From the NCBI RefSeq assembly GCF_002093975.1, contig NZ_MSZZ01000032.1:124001-188000 (forward strand): a stretch of DNA of 64,000 nucleotides, in the 5' to 3' direction. How positions within the stretch are numbered: position 1 is the stretch's first letter; each line of letters starts with the position of its first letter. Position numbers and translations under genes: made by a program. The notes beneath the pieces were generated by a model. It ran no database searches and had not been told where the DNA came from. It worked only from the letters and a program-made list of their open reading frames with translations. Below are positions 8,584 through 17,179 of the stretch, one piece after another. This DNA comes from Thermoactinospora rubra. GTDB lineage: Bacteria > Actinomycetota > Actinomycetes > Streptosporangiales > Streptosporangiaceae.

Positions 8584-9792
8584 ATGAGCGAATCCCTCCA
8601 CACCCTCACGACCATGCCGGCGGAACGCAGGCGCGGCTGCCCCTTCGACCCGCCGGCCGAGCTGATCGAGGCCCGCGAGCACGGCCCGATCAGCCGCTAC
8701 GTCTTCCCCGACGGGCACCAGGGCTGGCTGGTCAGCGGATACGACCTGGTCAGGGCGGTCCTGGCCGACCCGCGGTTCAGCTCGCGCAAGGAGCTCATGA
8801 TCCATCACCCGACCATCGACTACTCCGGCATCGAGGTCCCTCCGGCGCCGCCCGGCGAGTTCCTCCTCATGGACGAGCCGCGGCACGGCCGCTACCGCAA
8901 GCCGCTGGTGGGCAAGTTCACCGTACGGCGGATGCGGCAGCTCACCGAGCGCGTCGAGCAGATCACCGCCGAGCACCTGGACGCCATGGAGAAGGCGGGC
9001 CCGCCGGTGGACCTGGTGACCGCGTTCGCCAAGCCCATCCCGGCCATCGTGATCTGCGAGCTGCTGGGCGTGCCGTACGAGGACCGGGGCCGGTTCCAGG
9101 AGCAGATCGACACCTTCCTCGGCGGGGAGGCAAGCGACGAGGAGCTGATCGCGGCCTACGTCGCGACCCAGAACTACCTCGCGGAGCTGGTGGCGGCCAA
9201 GCGCGCCAACCCCACCGACGACGTGCTCAGCGACCTCATGGACAGCGACCTGACCGATGAGGAGCTGCGCGGGATGGCCCTGATCCTGCTGTCGGCCGGG
9301 TTCGACACCACCGCGAACATGCTGGCGCTGGGCACCTTCGCGCTGCTGCGGAACCCGGCGCAGCTGGCCGCGCTGCGCGCCGATCCCACGATGATCGACC
9401 GGGCCGTGGAGGAGCTGCTGCGGTACCTGAGCGTCGCCAAGCAGTTCTACCGGGTCGCGCTGGAGGACGTCGAGCTGGGCGGCCAGACCATCAAGGCGGG
9501 CACGATGGTCATCCTGTCGCTCAACACCGCCAACCGCGACCCCGAGCGCTTCACCGACCCGCACGTGCTCGACCTCAACCGGCAGGAGGGCGGCCACCTG
9601 GCCTTCAGCCACGGCATCCACCAGTGCCTGGGCCAGCAGCTGGCCCGCGTCGAGATGCGGGTCGCCTTCCCCGCGCTGCTCAACCGCTTCCCCACGCTGC
9701 GCCTGGCCGTACCGGCTGACGAGGTCGTCCTGCGCCCGGAGAGCGCGGACATCTACGGGGTCAAGAGCCTCCCGGTCGCCTGGGACGTGTGA
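8584..9792 (+). CDS. Cytochrome P450 (CYP105-like)
   Basis: A 402-residue soluble bacterial P450. The I-helix oxygen-binding motif LLSAGFDTTANML is near residue 238, the K-helix ExxR lies in EELLRY, and the haem-ligand motif FSHGIHQCLGQQLAR is near 341-355 with the Cys at about 348. The N-terminal RGCPFDPP and VLADPRFSS segments are CYP105-like. The start is ATG 8584, preceded by GAGGAACGGCC; the frame is open further upstream but has no domain there. It is followed after 3 bp by a 3Fe-4S ferredoxin, its likely electron donor. No ferredoxin reductase is nearby. The substrate is unknown; xenobiotic or polyketide hydroxylation is typical of relatives. Confidence 0.93.
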   Translation: MSESLHTLTTMPAERRRGCPFDPPAELIEAREHGPISRYVFPDGHQGWLVSGYDLVRAVLADPRFSSRKELMIHHPTIDYSGIEVPPAPPGEFLLMDEPRHGRYRKPLVGKFTVRRMRQLTERVEQITAEHLDAMEKAGPPVDLVTAFAKPIPAIVICELLGVPYEDRGRFQEQIDTFLGGEASDEELIAAYVATQNYLAELVAAKRANPTDDVLSDLMDSDLTDEELRGMALILLSAGFDTTANMLALGTFALLRNPAQLAALRADPTMIDRAVEELLRYLSVAKQFYRVALEDVELGGQTIKAGTMVILSLNTANRDPERFTDPHVLDLNRQEGGHLAFSHGIHQCLGQQLARVEMRVAFPALLNRFPTLRLAVPADEVVLRPESADIYGVKSLPVAWDV

Positions 9793-9795
9793 CCG

Positions 9796-9990
9796 ATGAG
9801 GATCAGTGTGGACGCGGGGCGCTGCATCGGCTCTGGCATGTGCGTGCTGACGGCGGGCGAGGTGTTCGACCAGAGCGAGGACGACGGCAAGGTGGTCGTC
9901 CTGCGGCCCGAGCCGCCCGCCGAGTCGTGGGAGGCGGTGCGCCGGGCCGTCGACCTCTGCCCCTCCGCGGCGCTCAAAGCGCTGGCGTGA
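9796..9990 (+). CDS. 3Fe-4S ferredoxin, P450 partner
   Basis: A 64-residue ferredoxin with the spaced ligands CIGSGMC near the N-terminus and a C-terminal CPSAAL. Three ligand cysteines with Gly in place of the central Cys is the pattern of actinomycete 3Fe-4S ferredoxins that feed P450s. It starts 3 bp after the P450 stop and is almost certainly translated from the same message. It would receive electrons from a reductase encoded elsewhere. Confidence 0.93.
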   Translation: MRISVDAGRCIGSGMCVLTAGEVFDQSEDDGKVVVLRPEPPAESWEAVRRAVDLCPSAALKALA

Positions 9991-10011
9991 CCGGCTGCCG
10001 GGAGTACGGCT

Positions 10012-11157
10012 TCAGGCGAGGAGATTCGGCCAATCGCCGCTGCGAAGCCGTACCTCCGCGGCCACCTCTTGCGCCGACCGGCCATCGGTGTCGACACGCA
10101 GATCGCCCACCCCGGCCCGGTCGAGGGCCATGGCCTCGCGCGCCGCTCGTGCGGCCACACGGTCGAGGGCGTCCGGAGCCAGCCCTCTCAGCTCGTCGCC
10201 CGGTATGGCTGGCCCGTCTCCCCGGCCGCGCCGCGCGACACGCTCGGCCAGCGTCGCCGGCCCGGCGTGCAGACGACACACGGTCAGGGCCGCTCCGGGC
10301 AGCGACTCGGCATAGCCGGAGTCGGCCTCCCCGGAGACCACCAGGCACCGGGCGCCCATCGCGCAATATCCGGCCCAGACGGCCGCGAGGTTGCGCGCCT
10401 TGAGGCGATGGCCGTCCACGTCGTCGTCCGCGACGGGACGCAGCGCGCCGATCTGCTTCACATCGACGTAGGCGGCTCGCACGCCGGCCCGGTAGACCTG
10501 CGTGAAGATCTCGTAGCCGACCGTCGACTTCCCGACCGCCGTCGCCCCGCACAGCCACAGCACGGGGATCGGCGCCGCTTGTGGTGACGGCTGGCGGCTC
10601 CGCCCGGCACCCAACCGGTGGGACGTCGCGTGGGGGAGGACGCCCGGCCATGCTCCTGCTTGATCACAGACCAGCCGGGCCGCCTCAGCCACCGTCAAGC
10701 CGCCGGTATCCACGCACACGTCGGCGTAGCCGTTCCGGTCCAGGGCCTCCGCCTCGGCGATCGCCTCCTCCACCAGGTCCGGACGCCACCCTCGCGCCAG
10801 GAACCGTTCCTTGAGCTCGGCGCTGCCGACCCGCAGCCGGCACACCGTGAACGCGGCCTCGGGAAGCAGGGCGGTGTACTCGCGAACCTCCTCAGGGGTG
10901 TCGACAAAGCCCGCGAGGACCAGACACCGCATCCCTTCCTGCCGAAAGTGCGGCCACATCGCCGCCAGGTTCCGCGCCCGGAGGCGATGCGTCATGCCCT
11001 CCGGCAGGGGGTGACACAGGCCGATCTGGTCGGCGTCGACGAACGCCGCCTTGACACCACGACGGCTCAGCTGCGCGAACACCTCCCAGCCGATCGAGGA
11101 CTTCCCGACACCCGACGGCCCCGACAGCCACAGCACAGGCACGCGAAGGTCGCTCAT
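10012..11157 (-). CDS. Tandem-duplicated P-loop kinase-like protein
   Basis: A 381-residue protein made of two homologous halves joined by a Pro/Ser-rich linker around residues 180-195. Each half begins with a P-loop: VLWLSGPSGVGKSSIGWEVF in the first and VLWLCGATAVGKSTVGYEIF in the second. Both continue with an AAxVD..QIG strand, an LKARNLAA/LRARNLAA stretch, a CLV strand and a CRLxxG strand. The fold resembles APS kinase and small nucleoside kinases. I chose ATG 11157 because the first P-loop strand follows at once and the upstream frame is low complexity. The stop lies 21 bp from the convergent ferredoxin gene. The substrate is unknown. Confidence 0.8.
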   Translation of the reverse strand: MSDLRVPVLWLSGPSGVGKSSIGWEVFAQLSRRGVKAAFVDADQIGLCHPLPEGMTHRLRARNLAAMWPHFRQEGMRCLVLAGFVDTPEEVREYTALLPEAAFTVCRLRVGSAELKERFLARGWRPDLVEEAIAEAEALDRNGYADVCVDTGGLTVAEAARLVCDQAGAWPGVLPHATSHRLGAGRSRQPSPQAAPIPVLWLCGATAVGKSTVGYEIFTQVYRAGVRAAYVDVKQIGALRPVADDDVDGHRLKARNLAAVWAGYCAMGARCLVVSGEADSGYAESLPGAALTVCRLHAGPATLAERVARRGRGDGPAIPGDELRGLAPDALDRVAARAAREAMALDRAGVGDLRVDTDGRSAQEVAAEVRLRSGDWPNLLA

Positions 11158-11321
11158 CCGCGCGACACTAGCGGGCTCCCGGCGAGGCGAGCGAGTGGAT
11201 TTCGCCGTGCGAACCCTCGCCGTCGGCGCGCTACGCCTGACCGGCGCCGGCGCCGGCGACGTCGCCCGAGCCGTACGCCGCATCTCCCGCATCTCCCGCA
11301 GCGATCACAGCGATGCCGAAG

Positions 11322-12176
11322 TCAGTGCCAGTAGTCGCGTTCCGGCAGGCGTAGCCAGGCGTCGGGCGGTCCGGTGATCGCGCGGGCGTCGGTCAGCCGC
11401 AGCCCCGCATAGGCGCAGGAGTAGGCCACCGCGTTGCACCGGTAGAGGTAGGACAAGAGCACCTCCATCGGCTCGTCGTCCTCCCACGGGCGTCCGCCGG
11501 GATGCAGGTCCCAGCCGACGATCTCGCCGTCGCGGACGATGCTGCCCTGGTCGCCGCTCTTGGGGTTGACATTCAGGCCGTAGCAGACGGTGCCCGCCGA
11601 CAGGCGCCTGGTGACGCCGGGTGTCATGGGCATGTACCCCCAGGGCTGGGTGACGACGCAGCCGCCGGGGACGTCGGTGACGCCGACGAAGGCCATGCAT
11701 GCGGCGTCGAAGGGATCGATCTCGTCGAGGAACTCCTCGGGATCGACGGCCTCGACCGTGGCCTCCAGCCGCCGCGCCGCCTCGGCCGTGCCGATGCCGG
11801 CGACACACGCCAGCCCCATGCCGGGGTAGTACAGCTCACCCAGCGCCGCGGTCAGCCGCCGGGCCTCCGCCACCGCGGCGGCCTCCTCATCCCTCAGGCC
11901 GCTCACCCCGGCGGGGCGGTCGAACAGGTCCGGTTCGGGACCGGCCAGGCTGAGGCGACCGGGCGACCAGCCGCTCATCATCGGCCGCCACGGGTCGGCC
12001 CCGGCGGCCACCAGCGCGCGGGCGTTGTCGTGGCGGCCCTCGTACACGGCGACCCAGAGCGCGGTGCAGCCGTCGTACTCCTCGTCGACGTCCACCACGA
12101 GCCCGGCCAGTTCCGCCACTTCCTCGGGCGAGCCGTCCTCGGCCGCCGCATGTAACCGCTCGACGTCGTCATCCAT
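11322..12176 (-). CDS. Ankyrin-repeat domain protein
   Basis: A 284-residue cytoplasmic protein. Residues about 5-70 hold one or two ankyrin-type repeats (ERLHAAAEDGSPEEVAELAG, then GCTALWVAVYEGRHDNARAL and VAAGADPW). The remainder has no domain I recognise; it contains AACMAFVGVTDVPGGCVVTQ and a Trp/Tyr-rich tail. The start at ATG 12176 follows a GAGAGAG ribosome binding site; the frame is open farther upstream but without domain content. Ankyrin repeats mediate protein binding, and the partner is unknown. It may share a transcript with the gene ending at 12380. Confidence 0.7.
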   Translation of the reverse strand: MDDDVERLHAAAEDGSPEEVAELAGLVVDVDEEYDGCTALWVAVYEGRHDNARALVAAGADPWRPMMSGWSPGRLSLAGPEPDLFDRPAGVSGLRDEEAAAVAEARRLTAALGELYYPGMGLACVAGIGTAEAARRLEATVEAVDPEEFLDEIDPFDAACMAFVGVTDVPGGCVVTQPWGYMPMTPGVTRRLSAGTVCYGLNVNPKSGDQGSIVRDGEIVGWDLHPGGRPWEDDEPMEVLLSYLYRCNAVAYSCAYAGLRLTDARAITGPPDAWLRLPERDYWH

Positions 12177-12379
12177 GCTCGCAACTCTCTCAGAGAACCA
12201 GGCCGCCGCATCCACCGGCATCGTCGCCGCGCCTGCCGTACGAGCCAGTCCGCGAAGAAGTGACCGCCCGAGTTCGGCTCGGGCGATCATGGAGCGAAGT
12301 GTGTCCGAAAGGCGCCACTGCCCACCGGCCGGATGGCCGCGAACCGGCCGGCCTGTGTGGACGGATTCATGGAGGAGCG

Positions 12380-12916
12380 CTACGCAGGACCCCCATGAGG
12401 CTCGCGTGAGGTCCCGTACGTCCCCCACCTGCCGTCCGGGCAGGTCTCCGTTGCCATCCGGGCCTTTTGGACGACGGAGCAGCCGCACAGACCGCAATGA
12501 GTGCGCTCGTCGCCGAAGCGGGTCATCCAGGACGGCAGGCCGGGGGGAGGCGGACCCAGGTGCTCGCAAGTCAGGCAGGCCTGCCGCCGCTGTCGGAAGA
12601 CCTCATCCGGCGCCTGGGCGAAGCCGCTTGCCGCCCATCTGGCCACGGCCTTGCCGGCGCGGGCCAGCAGAACGGCCGTCGAGTGTTCCCCGGCCGCGCC
12701 GGCGGGTGTGCGGCCGGTTGCCGGTACGGCCGTCAGGACCAGGTCGAGCATCTGCGGATCGTGCCGGCATGCCGCGAGGTGGTGCAGGGTCGCCGGGTCG
12801 TTGGCGATCCTGTCCAGGATCGCGTCGGTGATGCGGTCGGCAGGAAGGCCCAGGCGGTCGGCGATGGCCTGCCGGCTCGCCTCGATCTCCTCCGCCTCGG
12901 AAGCTTGACCGTGCAT
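12380..12916 (-). CDS. Cys-rich zinc-ribbon-like protein (DUF6171-like C-terminus)
   Basis: A 178-residue protein. Residues 1-110 are helical. Residues 110-170 form a Cys cluster, CLTCEHL ... HCGLCGCSVVQKARM ... CPDGRW, whose CxxC-x(n)-CxxCGC-K-CPxGxW pattern is that of small metal-binding ribbons annotated as DUF6171. It lies 88 bp downstream of the Hint-domain gene on the same strand and is probably co-transcribed, so it could act on or with that protein. Zinc binding is inferred from the cysteines; the biological role is unknown. Confidence 0.7.
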   Translation of the reverse strand: MHGQASEAEEIEASRQAIADRLGLPADRITDAILDRIANDPATLHHLAACRHDPQMLDLVLTAVPATGRTPAGAAGEHSTAVLLARAGKAVARWAASGFAQAPDEVFRQRRQACLTCEHLGPPPPGLPSWMTRFGDERTHCGLCGCSVVQKARMATETCPDGRWGTYGTSREPHGGPA

Positions 12917-13004
12917 GTCCTCTCCGATCTGTGGTCCGATCTGTGGTCGGCATGGAGGGGTCCCGGCGCGTGCGGGCCGGGACCTGGTGGGAGGGCGGTC
13001 GGTG

Positions 13005-14375
13005 TCAGGCGGGCATGCCCGCCAGGGTCACGGCGGACCGGTAGAGGGCCAGCCGCCGGGCCGCCGGGCGTCCGCCGGGTTCGCCCACCTGCTTGCCCAC
13101 GGCGTTGAGGAAGGTCTCCACTTGCGCGATTCCCTGCTCGGTCATGGTTCCGTACTGCTCACCGAACCAGGCCTGGCGCATCACGTCGCGAACCGCGATG
13201 TAGTCGGTCCTGTCCGGCGAGTCGCCGCCGGTGTGGCACGCGACCTGATGGGCGAGGACCAGCGCCAGACCCGCGAGCCCCAGGTTGTGGTCCAGGACGA
13301 GGCCGCCCTGCAGCGAGACGTGCTTGTCGCCCCTGGCGGTCCAGGCGTAGGCGTTGGTGTCGTCGCTGGTCCAGTCCACGTGGAAGGTGATGTCCGGGTA
13401 GTGCAGCCGGTACTGCTGGATGAGGTACTTGACGGTCTCCCGGGTGAGCGGGTCGCCGAGCCCCCGTTTCGCGGAGCCCTTCCCCGCCTGGCCTTCGGCC
13501 CGGCTCACGAAACCGCGCGCGTCGTCCGGGATCTGCGGTGCCGTCGCACCCAGCGGCGTGAACGCGCTCAGGAGATCGGACACCTGCTGGGCGCCCTGGC
13601 TGACGGTGCGCGTGACGGCCCCGAGCCCGAGCCGGTCCGCGGCCTGCCGTACCTGGTCCGGCACCTGGAGGCAGGCCGTACCGAACCGCTGGAGGTATTC
13701 CACCGACCCCACGATCGGCAGCTGGAAGTTCCGCCCGATGTCGGCTTCGCCGACCTTGTCGCCGCGCTGGCCCAGCAGTTGTACGGCGTAGTCGGCGCTG
13801 ACGACGCCGTTGGTGTTGAGCAGGTGCCCGCCCAGGTCGGCGCCGGGCGGCTCCTTGGAGGTGGCGACCACGTGGTGGATGCCGCCGGTGTAGCCGCCGA
13901 TGTGCACCCCTGTGACCGGCACCGGCTCGCCCGTTGGCGAGACCAGCCGATCCTGGGTGGTCAGCCGGTCCGCCCGCCGCAGCTGGGGCGTGTCACCGGC
14001 CAGGAGAAACAGGTGATCGCAGGTGACCACGATGCCGGTGTCGGCGTAGGTGACCATGACCATGAAGTCCTGCTCCTGGCCGGGTGCGGTCCCGCCGCTG
14101 TAGACCACGGGGCGGCTGGACCACTGCAGGTCCTTGCCGGCCGCCATGATCTCGTCGCCGACGGCGAAGGACTCGATGGCCTTGAGCGAGCCACGGCCGT
14201 CCTGCACCAGGGTGCCGAACGCCAGGCAGGAACACGCGCAGATACACGGGCCGAACCGGTCGTGGCTGTACACGAGCCCGCTGGACAGGGACTGGCAGGA
14301 TTCGTTGATCTCTGGACCGGCATTGCCGCAGTGTGCCTGGTCGCACCACCGCAGCCCGATGGCATCGAATGACAT
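13005..14375 (-). CDS. Hint (intein/hedgehog-like) domain protein with degenerate HExxH-like region
   Basis: A 456-residue protein. Residues 1-45 are Cys-rich. A Hint-type fold follows: it starts SCLAFGTLVQDG, continues with IESFAVGDEIMA, then VVTCDHLFLLAGD and LTTQDRLVSPTG, and closes with GHLLNTNGVVSADYAVQ. Such domains self-process polypeptides through the leading Cys. The C-terminal half contains LALVLAHQVACHTGGD (HQVACH at about 376-381). This looks like an HExxH zinc-peptidase motif with the catalytic Glu changed to Gln. I placed the start at ATG 14375 because a GGAAGGAG ribosome binding site lies 12 bp upstream. An ATG 33 bp farther up is possible. The gene is followed by a Cys-rich ribbon protein. 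Confidence 0.75.
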   Translation of the reverse strand: MSFDAIGLRWCDQAHCGNAGPEINESCQSLSSGLVYSHDRFGPCICACSCLAFGTLVQDGRGSLKAIESFAVGDEIMAAGKDLQWSSRPVVYSGGTAPGQEQDFMVMVTYADTGIVVTCDHLFLLAGDTPQLRRADRLTTQDRLVSPTGEPVPVTGVHIGGYTGGIHHVVATSKEPPGADLGGHLLNTNGVVSADYAVQLLGQRGDKVGEADIGRNFQLPIVGSVEYLQRFGTACLQVPDQVRQAADRLGLGAVTRTVSQGAQQVSDLLSAFTPLGATAPQIPDDARGFVSRAEGQAGKGSAKRGLGDPLTRETVKYLIQQYRLHYPDITFHVDWTSDDTNAYAWTARGDKHVSLQGGLVLDHNLGLAGLALVLAHQVACHTGGDSPDRTDYIAVRDVMRQAWFGEQYGTMTEQGIAQVETFLNAVGKQVGEPGGRPAARRLALYRSAVTLAGMPA

Positions 14376-14623
14376 GGCGTGGGATGACTCCTTCCGGGAG
14401 CACGCCATCGCACGACGATGGCGTGCCGAACGATGCGGACGCTGCCGCGTCGTTATCCCCAGCCGCCGCCCAGGACATCACTATGCGTGTCTATAGATAG
14501 GCTCAATGTGGCGAAACAGGGTGGTGCCTCCGCCCCGCCGTACGGCCGAGGCCTGTAGCGCATGCCCGCAGGAGTGCCCATACAGCGCCCGCTCGCGGCG
14601 CGGCAGCCGGCGTCCGAAGTGCG

Positions 14624-14965
14624 TCACCCCGGGCCGCCGCCGAAGCTGATCTCGTTGCCGTCCGCGTCCCGGTAGATCACCTTGGTCACGCCGTTGCCGT
14701 ACCTCTCGCGCTCGGCGGGCTCGATGCCCCTCCGGGCGATCTCGGCGACCCGGTCGTCCAGGTCGTCGACGAACGACAGCACCAGGGCGTTTCCCGCCCG
14801 TTCCGGCTCCTGCACGATGTAGACGTAGCGGTGCTCGGCCACCTCCCACACCGCCTCGGTGTCGTGCGGCAGGAACGAGGGCGGCCCCCCGAAGATCCGC
14901 TCGTACCATGGCAACGCCGCGGCGTAGTCGGTGACGGGGATGCCGGCATAGAGGTCCAGCGTCAT
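14624..14965 (-). CDS. VOC (glyoxalase/bleomycin-resistance) family protein
   Basis: A 113-residue single-domain protein of the vicinal oxygen chelate fold. It has the usual opening IPVTDYAAALPWYERIFG, a central VAEHRYVYIVQ strand and the closing IYRDADGNEISFGGG with the conserved Glu ligand. It could be a metal-dependent enzyme or a binding protein. ATG 14965 is preceded by an ideal GGAGGACAC ribosome binding site, which fixes the start. Just upstream on the same strand lies a DHFR-like reductase gene, a common pairing in actinomycete stress regulons. Confidence 0.85.
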   Translation of the reverse strand: MTLDLYAGIPVTDYAAALPWYERIFGGPPSFLPHDTEAVWEVAEHRYVYIVQEPERAGNALVLSFVDDLDDRVAEIARRGIEPAERERYGNGVTKVIYRDADGNEISFGGGPG

Positions 14966-15062
14966 GTGTCCTCCGTGTGCAGTCGATATGTCGAGCACTG
15001 ATCCCTGCGGAACCTCATCGGCCGGGCCCAGGATCTCAGGCATGCCCAGGAAGGACAGGGAC

Positions 15063-15641
15063 TCAGGCGTGCAAGGTGGGCCGGTAGATGAGCTCCTGGA
15101 TGTTGCCGTCGAGCGTCCGGGTCTCGAGCAGCTCCAGGTCGAAGTCGGCCGCTCCCTGGAAGACCGGGTCCATCCCGGTCTGGCCGGTGATCACCGGGAA
15201 GAGCGTCACCTGGACGCGGTCGACCAGGCCGGCGGCCATCAGCGCCCGGTTCATCGCCAGGCTGCCGTGCGAGCGCAGCGGTACCTTCGACTCCTCCTTG
15301 AGCCGGGCGACGACGTCGACGGCGTCGCCGCTGACGACGGTCGCGTCCGGCCAGTCGACCGGGCCGTCCAGCGTGGTGGAGACCACCGTGGCCGGCAGGT
15401 TCCGCATCCGGGTGACCCACGGGTCGTGCAGCTCGGAGTCCTCGCTGGCCGAGGCCAGCATCTGCGTCATGCCCCGGAACGTGTTGGCGCCGAAGACCAT
15501 CCGCTGCTCCTCGCTGTACAGGGCGAGGCGGCGGTCGAGAAGCTCGGGGCCCTGCTTGCCCCAGTAGCCGGTCCAGTCGCCGCCCGCCGCGCCGAAGCCA
15601 TCCAGGCTGGAGAAGACGTCGAAGGTGTAGGTGACGGTCAT
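15063..15641 (-). CDS. Dihydrofolate reductase family protein (RibD C-terminal-like), copy 1
   Basis: A 192-residue NADPH-reductase-like protein. It shows the family's opening TYTFDVFSSLDGFGA, a WGKQGPELLDRRLAL helix, MVFGANTFRGM, a central ATVVSTTL strand, and the closing VDRVQVTLFPVITGQTG. This group is related to RibD/DHFR, and the substrates of most actinomycete members are unknown. The start is ATG 15641 after AAGGGGCCCGTC. The gene shares a promoter-like motif with a second DHFR-family gene at 17180-17734, suggesting joint control. It lies 97 bp upstream of the VOC gene on the same strand. Confidence 0.85.
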   Translation of the reverse strand: MTVTYTFDVFSSLDGFGAAGGDWTGYWGKQGPELLDRRLALYSEEQRMVFGANTFRGMTQMLASASEDSELHDPWVTRMRNLPATVVSTTLDGPVDWPDATVVSGDAVDVVARLKEESKVPLRSHGSLAMNRALMAAGLVDRVQVTLFPVITGQTGMDPVFQGAADFDLELLETRTLDGNIQELIYRPTLHA

Positions 15642-15682
15642 GACGGGCCCCTTGGGTGCGTTTGATCGCGTGTCAGAGCTAC

Positions 15683-15709
15683 AGACTCGCAACGACGGCG
15701 AAACTCATC
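15683..15709 (-). promoter_or_regulatory. Candidate ECF-type promoter of the first DHFR-family gene
   Basis: On the minus strand GATGAGTT (15709-15702) is followed 15 bp later by GTCT (15686-15683), about 42 bp before the start codon. The same two blocks with identical spacing occur before the second DHFR-family gene (17797-17771). The spacing is that of extracytoplasmic-function sigma promoters. Which sigma factor would use it is not known. Confidence 0.5.
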
Positions 15710-15715
15710 ACCGGG

Positions 15716-15774
15716 GAATTCCGGGGTCCGGCTGGAATCTTGGGGGTCTGGCCGGAATCCCGGGGATCCGGCCG
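15716..15774. repeat. Three degenerate 20-bp tandem repeats
   Basis: Three consecutive units at 15716-15734, 15735-15754 and 15755-15774 share the pattern GAATyyyGGGGkyCkGsyG (19, 20 and 20 bp). They sit directly upstream of the promoter-like motif of the first DHFR-family gene. They could be regulator binding sites or simple slippage products. Confidence 0.6.
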
Positions 15775-15924
15775 TGGGCCAGGTCGCCGATCGAGCGCTC
15801 GGGAGTCTTGAATCCCGGCCAAAAGGATCATTAGCCTGAATGCGGTCAACACAGGACTTCTGTGCTGTCTCACGGGGTGGCCGCCCGGACACCCGTCCGC
15901 TTGGTGTCATGCTTCGGAGGTACG

Positions 15925-17073
15925 GTGGCACCGGATTCGATCCCCGCAATCGACCACATCTCTGCCGGATACCACCCGGACCCCGCGCTGTCGATGTCGT
16001 TGCACGCCGACGCCTACACCGATCCGAGGTGGTTCGACGTCGACCAGCGGGCGATCTTCGCGCGTACGTGGCAGTGGCTGTGCCATGTGGAGAAACTGCG
16101 GGAGCCGGGAAGCTATGTGACGGGCACGGTGGCCGGCATGCCGATCGTCGCCGTCCGGGACGAGGCCGGCACGTTGCGGGCGTTCTACAACGTGTGCAAG
16201 CACCGGGCGCACGAACTCCTGTCCGGTTCCGGCGTCCGCCGTAGCATCGTGTGCCCCTACCACGCCTGGAACTTCGACCTGACCGGCCGGTTGAGGCGGG
16301 CGCGCAACACCGACGGCATGCCGGGCTTCGACACCTCCGCGGTGTGCCTGGACCAGATCCAGGTCACCGAGTTCGGCGGCATGGTCTACGTCAACCTCGA
16401 CCCCGAGGCGGCTCCCCTGTCGGAGCAGGCCGGGGGTCTCGAAGCGGAGATCGAGGCGCGGGCGCCGGACGTGGCCAAGCTGACCCTCGCCAGCCGGCTC
16501 ACCTACGACATCGCCTCCAACTGGAAGAACGTCGTCGACAACTTCCTGGAGTGCTACCACTGCCACGTGGCCCACAAGGACTTCGTGTCCCTGGTCGACA
16601 TGAGCACCTACAAGGTCACCACGTACGGGATCTACTCCAGCCACATGGCCCAGGCCGGCAAGACGGAGAACTCCGCCTACGACGTGTCCGGCGCGACGGT
16701 CACCGAGCACGCGGTCTGGTGGCTGTGGCCCAACACCTGCCTGCTGCGCTATCCCGGCCGGGGGAACTTCATGGTGCTGCAGATCATCCCTGACGGCCCG
16801 GAACGCACTCGCGAGATCTGGGACTTCTATCTGGAGACCGCCGAGCCCAACGAGGCCGAGCTGGACGGCATCCGGTACATCGACGAGGTTCTCCAGGCGG
16901 AGGACATCGCCTTGGTGGAGAGCGTCCAGCGCGGGATGCGCACTCCTGCCTTCACCCAGGGAAAGATCGTTTATGATCCCGACGGGTCCGGGTTGTCGGA
17001 GCACGCGGTCCATCATTTCCACGGCCTCGTCCTGGACGCCTACCGGCGCGAGTTCGAACGATCCCGCATGTGA
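15925..17073 (+). CDS. Rieske-type aromatic-ring/betaine oxygenase, alpha subunit
   Basis: A 382-residue oxygenase component. The Rieske 2Fe-2S motif is CKHRAHELLSGSG followed by VRRSIVCPYHAWNFD (Cys-x-His ... Cys-x2-His, about residues 92-120). The mononuclear iron site is NFLECYHCHVAHKDF (about 206-220). The layout resembles choline monooxygenase and glycine-betaine or stachydrine demethylase alpha subunits more than bulky-arene dioxygenases. A separate reductase is needed and is not seen nearby. I chose GTG 15925, four bases after a GGAGG; ATG 15994 is the alternative. It lies divergent from the DHFR-like gene. Confidence 0.88.
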   Translation: MAPDSIPAIDHISAGYHPDPALSMSLHADAYTDPRWFDVDQRAIFARTWQWLCHVEKLREPGSYVTGTVAGMPIVAVRDEAGTLRAFYNVCKHRAHELLSGSGVRRSIVCPYHAWNFDLTGRLRRARNTDGMPGFDTSAVCLDQIQVTEFGGMVYVNLDPEAAPLSEQAGGLEAEIEARAPDVAKLTLASRLTYDIASNWKNVVDNFLECYHCHVAHKDFVSLVDMSTYKVTTYGIYSSHMAQAGKTENSAYDVSGATVTEHAVWWLWPNTCLLRYPGRGNFMVLQIIPDGPERTREIWDFYLETAEPNEAELDGIRYIDEVLQAEDIALVESVQRGMRTPAFTQGKIVYDPDGSGLSEHAVHHFHGLVLDAYRREFERSRM

Positions 17074-17135
17074 TGCGGCTTGAACCGCGCCGGGTGCGAT
17101 AAAGGCTCGAGTGTGGCTGGAGGTCGCCGATCACT

Positions 17136-17156
17136 GGGCGCCTCGTGGGGGCGCCC
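17136..17156. terminator. GC-rich hairpin between convergent genes
   Basis: GGGCGCC (17136-17142) pairs with GGCGCCC (17150-17156) across a 7-nt loop. It lies between the convergent Rieske and DHFR-like genes, so it may end both transcripts. No U-tract follows, as is common in actinomycetes. Confidence 0.4.
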
Positions 17157-17179
17157 GCGCGAGGTCCGCTCCTGGCCGG

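Noticed and set aside
14993..15019. A third GATGAG-like site upstream of the VOC gene
   Set aside because: It has an inserted G after GATGAG and GCTC instead of GTCT at the expected position, so the two-block pattern is not kept.
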